Position numbers and translations under genes: made by a program. Of a stretch of 64,000 nucleotides of DNA, positions 18,201 to 26,490 are shown in pieces (position 1 is the stretch's first letter; every line of letters starts with the position of its first letter). Below the pieces are notes generated by a model. That model ran no database searches. It was not told the DNA's origin and saw only the letters and a program-made list of their open reading frames with translations. The DNA lies in contig JANXBJ010000002.1 of NCBI GenBank assembly GCA_025057645.1, forward strand, positions 62,001 to 126,000, given 5' to 3'. The DNA is from Anaerolineales bacterium (GTDB taxonomy: Bacteria > Chloroflexota > Anaerolineae > Anaerolineales > UBA4823).

Positions 18201-20255
18201 GATGGCTGGTTTATCTGCAATCGATGTCGCAACCTTTCGGCGGTGAACTTACATGAAGTTTGCCCCACCTATGGGTGTCGGGGAGCACTTGAACCGTTGG
18301 AAAATTGTTGCTCTTGGATACAGGACAACCTTTATCGCTATCAATATCAACAGTCCGCTATTGTCCCTCTTAGCACCCAAGAACACACGGCGCAGTGGAA
18401 ACCGCAAAAAGCTGCTGAAGTGCAAAAGGATTTTATTCTGGGCAAGGTAAATGTCCTTAGTTGCTCGACTACGTTTGAGTTGGGCGTAGATGTAGGCGAC
18501 TTAAACGCTGTAGTTTTGCGCAACATGCCACCTTCGACAGCCAACTACATACAGCGTGCCGGGCGTGCTGGACGGCGTACCGATAATGTCGCCTTTGTTG
18601 TTACCTTTGCCCAGCGCCGCCCCCATGACCTCACCTTTTACGACCAGCCCGAACGCATGATCGCAGGTCAAATTCGGCCGCCCATCGTCTCACTCAAGAA
18701 TGACAAGATTATCCGCCGTCATATACACTCAGTAGTCTTTGCCGAATTCTTCCGCTGGGCGAGAGACCGGTATCGCTTTCGATATGCAACGAGTGGGGAT
18801 TTTTTTGCTCCTGAGGACTCAGTCCGAGATGGGGTGAAGCTGCTGCGGGAATTCTTGCAAAGCCGGCCAGCAGAGCTTGAAGCTGCGTTGTTCCGTGTCG
18901 TGCCTGCTGATCCCGATTTGCAAGATAAATTAGGCTTAAGGAACTGGGCTTGGGTTGAGACCTTAACTGGCAGAGAAGAAGCTATCTTGGATAAGACGGC
19001 GCAGATTCTCCGTGGAGAACTGCAAGAGTTCGAGCGGCTAGAGCAGAAGGCAGCGAAGTCACGCAATTATAAGCAGGCAGCTCAATATAAGCAAATCCAG
19101 AATCAAATCCGCCAGCGCCAGCTGATTGGCTTATTAGGGACTTACAATGTGTTGCCCAAGTACGGCTTTCCGACTGACGTCGTTCGCTTACAAACCGACC
19201 ACTTGAATATTGCAGGAGCGCAAGAGATCGAATTAGAGCGAGATCTAAAAGTTGCTATTACCGAGTTTGCGCCGGGCGGACAAGTGGTTGCTGCCAAGCA
19301 GATTTGGTATAGTCGTGCCATTCGTAAATTGCCTAACAAACTCTGGACGCCTTATGCTTATGCGATTTGTAGCCAATGTCAACGTATGACTCTCTTGCCT
19401 GAAAGCGATCAGGTCCCGACCTCCTGTGACTTTTGTCGTCAACCGCTTTCTAAAACCCGCAATCGCGGGGTGTTTATTGTCCCCGAGCATGGCTTTCTGG
19501 CGGACTATAGGACCGAAAGCCCCGGCGAGAAGCCTCCAGAGCGAATCTACGCCAGCCGGGTATATTTCTCCCACTATAGCTCTAGCTCTGGCGATCCCTC
19601 GAGGGTCATCGAATTGGAACTTGTCCCGGATCGTGCTTTTCCGTCGACCGTAACTGTTTACAAAGGTTACTCAAAGTATGGATGGTTGGCGTTGGTAAAC
19701 AACGGCTATTCTCACGGCTTCAATGTCTGCATAGATTGTGGTTATGCGGATGTAATCGACACTCGTTCAAAGCAAGACAAGAATATTTCCCATAAAAGAC
19801 CACTGGACAGCCAAAATTGTACCGGGACACTTGTCCCATATCGTCTTGGTCATCGCTTTATGACAGACGTACTCGAATTCCGCCTAGAACTTCCCCTGCG
19901 CCGCGAGGAAGAAATATTCTCCTTGCTGTATGCGGTCCTCAACGGCGCTAGCGATGCTTTAGACATCCCTCGCGAAGACATTGGGGGGTTGGTGTATTAC
20001 AGCGCAGGCTCACCCTCTTTCCTCCTATTTGACGATACACCGGGTGGCTCAGGCTATGTGCAACATATTTACGACCATTTTCTATCCGTGTTCCAAGCTG
20101 CATATCGGCGTGTCTCAAGGTGCGATGGTTGCAGTCCGGAGACTAGTTGTTATAGTTGTCTACGTAGCTACGACAACCAGCCGTTCCACGATAAACTAGA
20201 GCGCCGTCTGGCCTGGCAGGTGTTAGGAAGGATCCTCGAAGCGCCTCTTCGGTGA
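15279..20255 (+). CDS. DEAH-box helicase with DUF1998-like C-terminus; DruE-like candidate
   Basis: A 1658-residue superfamily 2 helicase. Walker A is TTGTGSGKTE (about 112-121), the DEAH box is VLDEAHSYDG (DEAH at 255-258), and motif III is TSATLGDD. The second RecA lobe has FELGVDVGDLNAVVL and QRAGRAGRR (about 1065-1100). At least five cysteine pairs lie between and after the lobes (CPHCG...CTRCG, CPRCG...CACG, CNRC, CSQC...CDFC, CIDCG), suggesting zinc ribbons. The C-terminus (LLFDDTPGGSGYVQ, CDGCSPETSCYSCLRSYDN) is the DUF1998 pattern seen in DrmA, DrmB, DruE and MrfA proteins. Ribosome site GAAAGGA. As part of a two-gene unit with the preceding protein it most resembles Druantia DruE; a stand-alone repair helicase of the MrfA kind is shorter. 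Confidence 0.8.
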   Translation: MALHPVDTTRYLRDTYIRYLKTIKPFQDERLRKEFARALEEENLLCKGPYIEITPPFKTGKSLHELVAEGVLSPLFAQLCHPDGLQWDRPLWKHQETAIRKIVLQHRNVIVTTGTGSGKTEAFLIPILNSLLREAEAGTLAQPGVRALLLYPMNALANDQMERLRKVLAFYPNITFGRYIGETLSGDKEARQEHARIHGKPPLPNELVSRNQMQAAPPHVLLTNYAMLEYLLLRPEDSPLFDGQTGKHWRFIVLDEAHSYDGAQAAEIAMLLRRLQDRVTEGGKKTLQAILTSATLGDDTPESSRQMVKFARDLFGLNFDWEESDPNQQDVVRGERLSESALGDPWGKPSAAVYHTLAEIAKAWREGQGFHGVDASSLPGVPTEILEQALRAAQAHTTQAAPLFLFHVLRGDENLRTLRLLLVRRPALLREVAREVFPALSADKAEAAVADLVSAAILARENPEHAPLLPARYHVFLRALEGAFICLNVNAPEHRGEDAKPLFFLKRHKLCPHCGSRVFELANCTRCGVAYLIGDLTEGGKLSKEDVPFKIEDECEYLTQNSVLYPNEIEARNLRYFALEKHLTDADEDALVEGEAETGEQPEVELQQKELCPRCGAVYEYRVIANRCACGVPLFPVSEVVMGKRSTLRRCASCSTYSRGGVVYRFLTGQDAPVSVLAGALYEDVPPAPRREEREYPGEGRKMLIFTDNRQEAAFFASYLERAHERNLHRRLIVEMLRQNSSSLRLSDAHARLVTLADRYGVFDERTGLEEKRKEAAVWLMQEFSGLDKHLSLEGVGLVQFYLVKKENWQPPDDLLERPWNFQPDEVFALITILLNTLRRQGAVSYLLHDEGIDLLTAYHARFVPRARPFYIRESTAESSYKYGVYSWLPTQHNNSRLDFVTRLLKRRTPELEGEKLKEMGIELLRRLWYYLTGMNSPVADWWLQSARLPRDRGIAYYLNHQAWEMIPTLGEKVDGWFICNRCRNLSAVNLHEVCPTYGCRGALEPLENCCSWIQDNLYRYQYQQSAIVPLSTQEHTAQWKPQKAAEVQKDFILGKVNVLSCSTTFELGVDVGDLNAVVLRNMPPSTANYIQRAGRAGRRTDNVAFVVTFAQRRPHDLTFYDQPERMIAGQIRPPIVSLKNDKIIRRHIHSVVFAEFFRWARDRYRFRYATSGDFFAPEDSVRDGVKLLREFLQSRPAELEAALFRVVPADPDLQDKLGLRNWAWVETLTGREEAILDKTAQILRGELQEFERLEQKAAKSRNYKQAAQYKQIQNQIRQRQLIGLLGTYNVLPKYGFPTDVVRLQTDHLNIAGAQEIELERDLKVAITEFAPGGQVVAAKQIWYSRAIRKLPNKLWTPYAYAICSQCQRMTLLPESDQVPTSCDFCRQPLSKTRNRGVFIVPEHGFLADYRTESPGEKPPERIYASRVYFSHYSSSSGDPSRVIELELVPDRAFPSTVTVYKGYSKYGWLALVNNGYSHGFNVCIDCGYADVIDTRSKQDKNISHKRPLDSQNCTGTLVPYRLGHRFMTDVLEFRLELPLRREEEIFSLLYAVLNGASDALDIPREDIGGLVYYSAGSPSFLLFDDTPGGSGYVQHIYDHFLSVFQAAYRRVSRCDGCSPETSCYSCLRSYDNQPFHDKLERRLAWQVLGRILEAPLR

Positions 20256-20276
20256 TGGAGATCCTATTCCTCCTCG

Positions 20277-20307
20277 GCCCTCTTACGAAGGGCGCTGCGG
20301 CCTTTTT
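20277..20307 (+). terminator. Weak terminator after the helicase gene
   Basis: GCCCT/AGGGC hairpin with a 7-base loop, then a short G-C stretch and five T. It lies 22 bases after the stop codon. The stem is short and the T run is offset, so this is tentative. Confidence 0.35.
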
Positions 20308-21050
20308 AGGGGAATAGATGGAGGAACTAGCCCCCTCAGATTTCGGGCCTGGGCTTCTGCAGACCTAACAGCAGACGAAAATCGAAGTCGGGCATTGCTG
20401 CCCCCCGATTGTAGAGCGTCGATGAGATAGACACACAAAGGCAAGGGCTGCAAACGGATCAAGACCGCCCTGCAGGTGCAACGCAAACTTTTATCCACTC
20501 TCCTCCAATCGAAGTCTCGCTTTCCTCGATGCTGCAATGCCTCCATCCTGCAGCTTGCAACTTGGGGGATTGCCCTTTACTAACCTTTTTACACCCCTTG
20601 CTGGATACGGACCTTTCAACCCCCTAACCTCGGCGCGGACTGTTTTCCTCGCTATATCCCTTGCGCTCAATAAGGGCAACGCTGCGGCTAGTTTCACAAT
20701 CCTCTTAACGTCTTGCCTCCGAACTTGCCTAGGGTTTATCCTGCCAATCCACTTCTACTGGGCGATTTTTTCCACTGCGCTTGCTTCAGGGGCTTCCCGT
20801 CTAACACGACTCTGCTCTCGACACTCATCCTAGAGCCCTAACGTCAGCAGTTATTTCAAGCTCCTTAGCTTCGACTTTGGCTAACCTAGTCCCGGGTTTT
20901 GGCGGTCAAGCAAGCTGAGCGTGTGCTCAATCCCTTTAGATCCTTAGGTTGCTTAGGTGAGTCAATAACCCTGGTATGCTCTCCTTCCCCCTCGGCTCAT
21001 ACCCTATCTGTCTCTAAGCTGACAAGAAGCCCTCGGTAGCTTTAAGCCTC
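20308..21050. other. Gene-free stretch
   Basis: No supported gene. On the minus strand, 20491-20829 stays open except for one TAG at 20755-20757 and gives a basic, featureless peptide. A plus-strand frame at 20537-20833 also lacks any family trait. It may be a decayed gene or simply noncoding sequence. Confidence 0.4.
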
Positions 21051-21079
21051 TTGCTTTTTCCGCTGATTTATGATAAAAT
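21051..21079 (+). promoter_or_regulatory. Promoter of the first GntR gene
   Basis: TTGCTT, 17 bases, TAAAAT. The start point would fall near 21086, just ahead of the operator-like sequence at 21091. Confidence 0.7.
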
Positions 21080-21090
21080 ACAGTTAAATA

Positions 21091-21108
21091 GTTGTCTGAT
21101 GACGGACG
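21091..21108 (+). promoter_or_regulatory. Operator-like half-site for a HutC-type regulator
   Basis: GTTGTCTGATGACGGACG contains TCTGATGAC, identical to each arm of the perfect palindrome at 30194-30221. It lies between the predicted transcription start and the start codon, which suggests autoregulation or cross-regulation by the two paralogous GntR proteins. Confidence 0.5.
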
Positions 21109-21112
21109 ACCG

Positions 21113-21898
21113 ATGACCGATGTCCCTAAGGCCTTATCTTTCGAGTCCAGAAAACTCCCGGAAAACTATTCGATTCGCCATAACGAGCCTCTTCGCTACC
21201 AAGTGCGAAAAGCTATTTTAGACTTCCTCGAAAAGGAAAACTATGCTATTGGTGACAAAATTCCCTCTGAGCAAGAGCTAATGGAACTACTCAACGTCAG
21301 CCGCTCGACCTTGAGGGAAGGGTTGCAAATGCTCGAGCAGGAACGTATCTTGATTACGAAACATGGCCTCGGTCGCTACCTAGCTTCTGCTCCCAAGGAT
21401 CTGAAGTTCGATATAACTGAGTTGCTCAGCGTGACCGAAATGCTGGCCAATTACGGCATTCAGGTCAAAACCCATCTTCTCAGCTTGGAAACCCTTCCTG
21501 CCGACCAACGGTTAGCGCACTTGTTAGACCTTCTCATTGGTGAGTCGGTTATTGCTATCGAGAGGATACGTCACGCAGACGCAATTCCGGTCATATACTC
21601 CATTGAGTATATCCCCGCCAAGAAGCTTCCCGGACCAATCGATCCCAAAGAGCTTGAGGGTTCCTTGTTTGCTCTCCTTGAGAATCGGTGGGGTATTAAG
21701 CTGGACTACTCGATTGCAACCCTGCGCGCTGTTGTATCTGAGGGGCATATTCCTTCAGTCGCCGCAGCCGACCCTCATCTCCCGTGGGTTCTGCTGGAAC
21801 AAGTCAATTACACCGAGCAAGGGGAGCCGATTGTCTTCTCTTGCGACTATCACCGCAGCGACTACATTGAGTTTCACCTGAAGCGATACCGGCGCTAG
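21113..21898 (+). CDS. GntR-family regulator, HutC subfamily (UTRA domain)
   Basis: One-component transcription factor. The N-terminal winged helix-turn-helix (about 15-85) has IPSEQELMELLNVSRSTLRE and the wing KHGLGRYL. The C-terminal UTRA effector domain (about 95-260) contains IAIERIRHADAIPVIYSIEY and IVFSCDYHRSDYIEFHL. It is clearly paralogous to the regulator at 29451-30185. The ATG at 21113 is preferred over the TTG at 21092 because the latter lies inside the probable operator. The ECF transporter operon downstream on the same strand is the natural target, but a 720-base gap separates them. Confidence 0.87.
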   Translation: MTDVPKALSFESRKLPENYSIRHNEPLRYQVRKAILDFLEKENYAIGDKIPSEQELMELLNVSRSTLREGLQMLEQERILITKHGLGRYLASAPKDLKFDITELLSVTEMLANYGIQVKTHLLSLETLPADQRLAHLLDLLIGESVIAIERIRHADAIPVIYSIEYIPAKKLPGPIDPKELEGSLFALLENRWGIKLDYSIATLRAVVSEGHIPSVAAADPHLPWVLLEQVNYTEQGEPIVFSCDYHRSDYIEFHLKRYRR

Positions 21899-22620
21899 CA
21901 GTTACCTATCTATGTTTCTACAAAAGCACTAATGAACTATACCTCTTCTGAATCTCTGCAGGAAATCTGTCTCACCTACAAGCTTGTTGAAGAATTTACG
22001 AGATAGAGGCTATATTCTGTGATGGGCATGCCTTTGCTGGTGTTCTTGAGCAGAGTAACTTTCTACTCAGGATAACTCTACATGAAGGCTAGTTCACTGC
22101 AATCCCTCTGGGACTTCGGCACAGGCAGAGTAGAGCGGTTATATCGAGCTGGAATTTCCAAGGCCCAAAAAGGCTCTTTTACCCTTTTCCTCCTTTGCAG
22201 CATCGTTTGCACTCCTTGGCCGAGGAATTACAAACCGGCCTCACCTATAGAAACCCAAAAGTCCAGTCTGCATCAGCGGACTTCAAAAGCAACAATTTCC
22301 GGAAACCTAAGCACACCCTTCCCATCACTGGAGAAACCTTGGGAAGCAACCCGTCGCTTACCTCGGGCAACCGTTTGGGAAAGTTGAGAGCGTGCTTTCA
22401 AGAGCACCTTTTACAAAGCACCTCTGAAAAGATGAAGTGATTCTTCGGGTCCTATTGACACCGATTCGAGTTCACTGCCTCTTCGGGAGTCAAGAGCTAG
22501 TCCATACGAGTAGGATAGAAAGGAGAGTGCTTATCGAGTAAATTCATCAAAACCCTCAAATCACTTGGTGCAGACAGATTTATGAACCTCACCAATACTT
22601 TCGTAGAAAGGAAGAGAGAT
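21899..22620. other. Long noncoding gap upstream of the second ECF operon
   Basis: No gene is supported; the frames at 22082-22387 and 22195-22440 have no family features and overlap each other. There is no match to a riboswitch I know. A TTGACA near 22455 lacks a good -10. The stretch may hold a long leader for the ECF genes. Confidence 0.4.
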
Positions 22621-23487
22621 ATGAACGGCGGTAAGGGTTTCTACAATGAGCGAACTGGCTTGATTCTTATGGTTGTTGGCTTAGTAATCTTTGTCGTAGC
22701 CTTCATCGTAATGAATCCTCTCGGAACCGGCATGGGCGTCTCTGAATCACCCCAGCGGATTGTTTTGTTATACATCTATGCTTTTGCATTTTGTCTACCG
22801 TTTGCCGTTTATTGGATGTATAAGTTTGCCCGGCGTCCGGATTGGCTTGCTATGGCCGGAAGATATATCGAGGGGATGAAAGTGCCTGTCTTCTCGCCGT
22901 ATTCACTCGTAGCTATTGGTATCGTTGGAGCTCTATTTGCTGCGGCTGGATTGGGAGACTTAGGGGGCATTGACCTGCAAGCTATGATTATTGCTGCTTC
23001 TGCTTCTTTGTTTGGCGGCATTGTGTCTTTCTTTGGCTTGTTTGTCGGTCAAATTATCGCCCGCGTCCTGCTCAACCCGGTCTGGGTGGGTGGGGTCTCG
23101 GCTGGAGCGCTTTCTCTTCTCCCCTACACTCTAATGGATGCTTCGATCTGGGCGTATTTCGGTTGGGTCTACTTCCGTTTTGTCCATGACCGAGGCGATA
23201 AGCCTTTCTGGCGCCAGTTTCTTATTGCGTGGGTTCTTGGAGAACCGATACACCAAATTTGGTGGAATCTCACTTACTGGATAATGAATACTCGCGAAGC
23301 TGCTATCCTCGCCGTGCTGAACGACTGGGTAATCCCCGGTGCAGGCACTTTCTTCGGTATACCGTATTGGTGGCTGAGTGGGATTGTGTTCGTACCCGTT
23401 GGTTTGCTGGCCGGTGAAGCGGCTCGGCGTGCCATGACTGCAGGCAGAGGACAGGCTAAGAAAGCCATGACTGCAGGCGGAGGGTAA
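22621..23487 (+). CDS. Putative ECF transporter S component, membrane protein
   Basis: A 288-residue hydrophobic protein with about seven to eight membrane segments (TGLILMVVGLVIFVVAFIV, LIAWVLGEPIHQIWWNL, WWLSGIVFVPVGLLAGEAA). It has no obvious enzyme motif. Its position before a double ATPase and an EcfT gene makes it the likely substrate-specificity subunit, although it is longer than classical S components and the substrate is unknown. The ATG at 22621 follows GGAAGAGAG; an in-frame ATG at 22582 lacks a ribosome site. The C-terminus carries a small duplication, AMTAGRG then AMTAGGG. Confidence 0.6.
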   Translation: MNGGKGFYNERTGLILMVVGLVIFVVAFIVMNPLGTGMGVSESPQRIVLLYIYAFAFCLPFAVYWMYKFARRPDWLAMAGRYIEGMKVPVFSPYSLVAIGIVGALFAAAGLGDLGGIDLQAMIIAASASLFGGIVSFFGLFVGQIIARVLLNPVWVGGVSAGALSLLPYTLMDASIWAYFGWVYFRFVHDRGDKPFWRQFLIAWVLGEPIHQIWWNLTYWIMNTREAAILAVLNDWVIPGAGTFFGIPYWWLSGIVFVPVGLLAGEAARRAMTAGRGQAKKAMTAGGG

Positions 23488-23509
23488 CCTCAAAAATACC
23501 CTGGGAAAG

Positions 23510-23541
23510 GCGAGAGAAGCAGTCCGGGTTGCTTCTCTCGC
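23510..23541 (+). other. Strong hairpin inside the second ECF operon
   Basis: Perfect 12-bp stem GCGAGAGAAGCA/TGCTTCTCTCGC with an 8-base loop, located between the S component and ATPase genes. It is followed by CTCCTTTCGCC, not a true T run, so it may be an mRNA-processing or partial attenuation site that sets subunit ratios. Confidence 0.6.
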
Positions 23542-23582
23542 TCCTTTCGCCTGATGTATTTATTGGTCGCAGGGACATAAGG

Positions 23583-25349
23583 ATGATTTCAATTCAAGCA
23601 AAAGATTTTTCATTTCGCTATCTTCATCAGCCGGAGGGGGAGAAGGCACTCTCGAATCTGTCGTTCGAGATCGAAGAAGCCAGCGTTGTTGGAGTGATTG
23701 GTCGAGCCGGAGCAGGAAAGAGCACCTTGGTCAAGTCGCTGAATGGATTGGTGCCGAAGGTTGACCTGGGTTACCAAGAAGGCGACATAATTGTCGATGG
23801 CTTAAATACTCGGCACTATGATGTCAATCAACTAGCCCGTCACGTGGGGATTGTTCTTCAGAATCCGGAAGTGCAGATATTTTCCCTGACCGTTGGCGAT
23901 GATGTGGCCTTTGGGCCGGCTAACTTGGGTTTGCCCCGTGAGGAGATTTTCCGGAGAGTGTCCGAAGCCATCCAAGCGGCGGAGTTAGAGCACCTAGTGG
24001 ATCGCAATCCAAATGAAATTTCCGGGGGCGAGCAGCAATGTCTGGCTATTGCAGGCATCCTCGCTATGGAACCAAAAATTATGGCTTTTGATGAGCCGAT
24101 TTCGATGCTTGATCCCATTGGGAAACAAAGGGTTATGAGTATCCTGAGACAAGTGACTCGCCGCGCCGGGACTACAAGCATAACCACGGAATCGGGCGCA
24201 GATATTGAAGCTGTAGCAGAAGTCGTTGATAGGCTCATTGCAATTGATCAGGGTGAAATCCTAATAGACGGAGACCCGTCCACGGTACTCCAAGATGAGC
24301 GGATCGAGCAGATCGGCGTCGGGCGTCCTCAAGTTACCGAACTCTTTCTTGAGTTGAAGAAAAGAGGGGTTGACTTTCCACGTATTCCGATAACACTTGC
24401 CGAGGCCAAGCAACTTCTGGAAGAGAAGCTTCGCCAACTTGGAGTAAAGCAACTCTTACGCCCTCCGGATTTTTGTACTCGGCCACCCAAGCACTTTGGC
24501 CCTCCGATTGTCGAGGTTGAGAATATTCATCATTTTTACAACCCACAGGTCCACGCACTTAAAGGAGTCTCTTTCACCATACCTGAGCGACAGATTGTTG
24601 GAATTATTGGCCAAAATGGCTCTGGGAAGACCACTTTGGCTAGGCATCTTGTTGGCCTTCTGAAGCCCACAAACAAGGACGCGATCGTCAAGGTAAAGAG
24701 CATAGATATTAGAAAGTTACGACTGGACAAAATTATTCGGATGATCAATTACGTTTTCCAGAATCCGGATGATCAATTGTTCGCCGAAACCATATGGGAG
24801 GAGATTGCCTTCGCTCCCCGCATGATCGATTTGCCCGAGGAGGAGATCAAAAGGCTGACCGAAGAAGCGATGAAAGTGTTTGATCTGGAGCCACATAAAG
24901 ACCGCTATATTTTCGGGCTGGATGAGGATTTGAAGACGTATTTGTCTATCAGTTGTATCTTGCCTCTCAAGCCCGATGTTTTGCTAATCGATGAACCAAC
25001 GACCGGTTTGGACGAGCAGGGGGAGGTTAAGATGATGCGAAGTCTCAAGAAGCTTAGAGATGAAATGGGAAAAACCATTGTGATCATCACTCACAACATG
25101 AAAACCGTAGGAAACCACTGTGATAGAGTATTGGTTATGTCAAAAGGCCACTTGATCATGGACGGAACTCCTCGCGAGGTGTTCGCTCAAAGCGAAAGGT
25201 TGCTAGAAGCGGACATTCTCCCCCCTCAGATTACCCGCCTAGGTCAAGCGCTGGCTTCCGAGTTCGGATGTCCTAGAGATGTCCTCACAGTCGAAGAAAT
25301 GGCTGAAATCATTGATTTCAGCATCCATCGGGAGATGAGCGGAGCGTAA
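23583..25349 (+). CDS. ECF transporter ATPase, two fused domains, one degenerate site
   Basis: A 588-residue fused double ATP-binding protein. Domain 1 has Walker A GRAGAGKST (40-48), LQNPEVQ, signature ISGGE (146-150) and Walker B AFDEP. Where the switch histidine belongs it reads SITTES, with no histidine. Domain 2 has GQNGSGKTT (343-351), FQNPDDQ, LLIDEP and IITHN (His504), but its signature position reads LDEDL (446-450) instead of LSGGQ. The defects fall in the same composite site, since Walker A and H-loop of one half pair with the signature of the other. One ATP site should therefore be dead and one active. The start ATG follows AGGGACATAAGG; EcfT begins 2 bases after the stop. Confidence 0.87.
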   Translation: MISIQAKDFSFRYLHQPEGEKALSNLSFEIEEASVVGVIGRAGAGKSTLVKSLNGLVPKVDLGYQEGDIIVDGLNTRHYDVNQLARHVGIVLQNPEVQIFSLTVGDDVAFGPANLGLPREEIFRRVSEAIQAAELEHLVDRNPNEISGGEQQCLAIAGILAMEPKIMAFDEPISMLDPIGKQRVMSILRQVTRRAGTTSITTESGADIEAVAEVVDRLIAIDQGEILIDGDPSTVLQDERIEQIGVGRPQVTELFLELKKRGVDFPRIPITLAEAKQLLEEKLRQLGVKQLLRPPDFCTRPPKHFGPPIVEVENIHHFYNPQVHALKGVSFTIPERQIVGIIGQNGSGKTTLARHLVGLLKPTNKDAIVKVKSIDIRKLRLDKIIRMINYVFQNPDDQLFAETIWEEIAFAPRMIDLPEEEIKRLTEEAMKVFDLEPHKDRYIFGLDEDLKTYLSISCILPLKPDVLLIDEPTTGLDEQGEVKMMRSLKKLRDEMGKTIVIITHNMKTVGNHCDRVLVMSKGHLIMDGTPREVFAQSERLLEADILPPQITRLGQALASEFGCPRDVLTVEEMAEIIDFSIHREMSGA

Positions 25350-25351
25350 AC

Positions 25352-26191
25352 ATGGATTCTGTCTTCTCCTATCGGAAGGGTACGAGTTTCTTACATACGA
25401 CTCTTCATCCTTTCACGAAAATGGTGATGTTTTTGGTTGTAGTAATTTTGTCCGGGCTGTGGCTGGATATTCGCTACTTGCTTCCCCTGTTGGCTACCGG
25501 ACTGGTTCTGGCGTATATTGCGAGAGTGCCGGCAAAATTATTCCTTTTCATCGTCCTCGCTCTAGGACTAACCTGGTTTCCTACCGTACGCAGCACGGTA
25601 GCTCAAGCTCGACCAGAATATTTCAAGGTGCTCGACCCTGAGTGGGCTTCAACAGGAATCCTAACCATCAACGTCCCTTTTCTAGGTCTTGATCGGCTTG
25701 GGCTTACCTATGGCAGCCTATATTGGCTTGCAGGTCGGGTGTGCCGATTTGCCGCTGTAGTGACGTGGGGGATCGTGTTCCTGTATACGACACCGATCAG
25801 CGATATTGCAAACACTCTTTACGCCTTGAGAGTTCCCCCATCGGTGGTGTTTGTTGTTCAAATCACGTATAAGTTTATACCTTACATGGCGTCGATAATC
25901 AACCAAATCCAGGATGCGCAAAAGCTGCGGGGTTGGAATTTGCGCACCCTGAATTTGGTTAAGGTGTTTAAGCGCTCCCTGCCCCTAGCGAATCCCTTGA
26001 TGAGGCGCACGGCGATGATCGTGGAACAAGTGACCATTGCCTCCCAGATCCGTGGCTTTGGTTCAGGAAAAGTTACCCCCCTGCGCGACTTAACCTTGTC
26101 CTGGCTTGACAAGCTCATCATCGTTCTTTTCATCGGTGGTCTGATCTTTGCTTTTATTGCTATGGCTATTTGGAGGGCGGGAATGATTTGA
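25352..26191 (+). CDS. ecfT: ECF transporter transmembrane component EcfT
   Basis: A 279-residue membrane protein with about five to six hydrophobic segments and the EcfT coupling motifs DAQKLRGWNL (near 192) and SQIRGFG (near 233). The first motif has Lys-Leu-Arg-Gly in place of the common Arg-Ala-Arg-Gly. It is only distantly similar to the EcfT at 4624-5478. It starts 2 bases after the ATPase gene and completes the transporter. Confidence 0.85.
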   Translation: MDSVFSYRKGTSFLHTTLHPFTKMVMFLVVVILSGLWLDIRYLLPLLATGLVLAYIARVPAKLFLFIVLALGLTWFPTVRSTVAQARPEYFKVLDPEWASTGILTINVPFLGLDRLGLTYGSLYWLAGRVCRFAAVVTWGIVFLYTTPISDIANTLYALRVPPSVVFVVQITYKFIPYMASIINQIQDAQKLRGWNLRTLNLVKVFKRSLPLANPLMRRTAMIVEQVTIASQIRGFGSGKVTPLRDLTLSWLDKLIIVLFIGGLIFAFIAMAIWRAGMI

Positions 26192-26440
26192 TCCGATCTC
26201 CTGGGCTCTCTCAGATTTTTGCACTGGCAGGTATAAATGCGGCAAGTTTCTTCACGGTAAAAAATCCAACCCTCGATCTCTCGCCTACGGTATCGCCTGT
26301 TCGTACTAAGTTAGCTAGAACGACATCCCTAAAGCTTAGTAGGGTAAAGCAGTTTGTATCGAGAGCCAGTGCGTTGTCGCATTAACCCTTGGGGGTTGCC
26401 GTTGCTCGAGACCGCTGTGCGATCCCTCGTCCAATTTTTC

Positions 26441-26471
26441 AAGGGAGCAGAGTAAAAGACTCTGCTCCCTT
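26441..26471. terminator. Bidirectional terminator between convergent operons
   Basis: Perfect 13-bp stem AAGGGAGCAGAGT/ACTCTGCTCCCTT with loop AAAAG, sitting between the end of ecfT (26191) and the end of the aminotransferase gene (26491). Nothing else is evident in 26192-26440. Confidence 0.75.
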
Positions 26472-26490
26472 TCGCAAGTCGAGATCAAGT

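Noticed and set aside
20520-20560. GAGGAAAG stretch on the minus strand resembling RNase P RNA
   Set aside because: The conserved partner segments of RNase P RNA are absent.
20537-20833. Plus-strand frame of 98 codons
   Set aside because: Composition looks like random translation of noncoding DNA; nothing supports expression.
22082-22440. Two overlapping plus-strand frames before the second ECF operon
   Set aside because: They overlap each other, lack ribosome sites and have no recognisable features.
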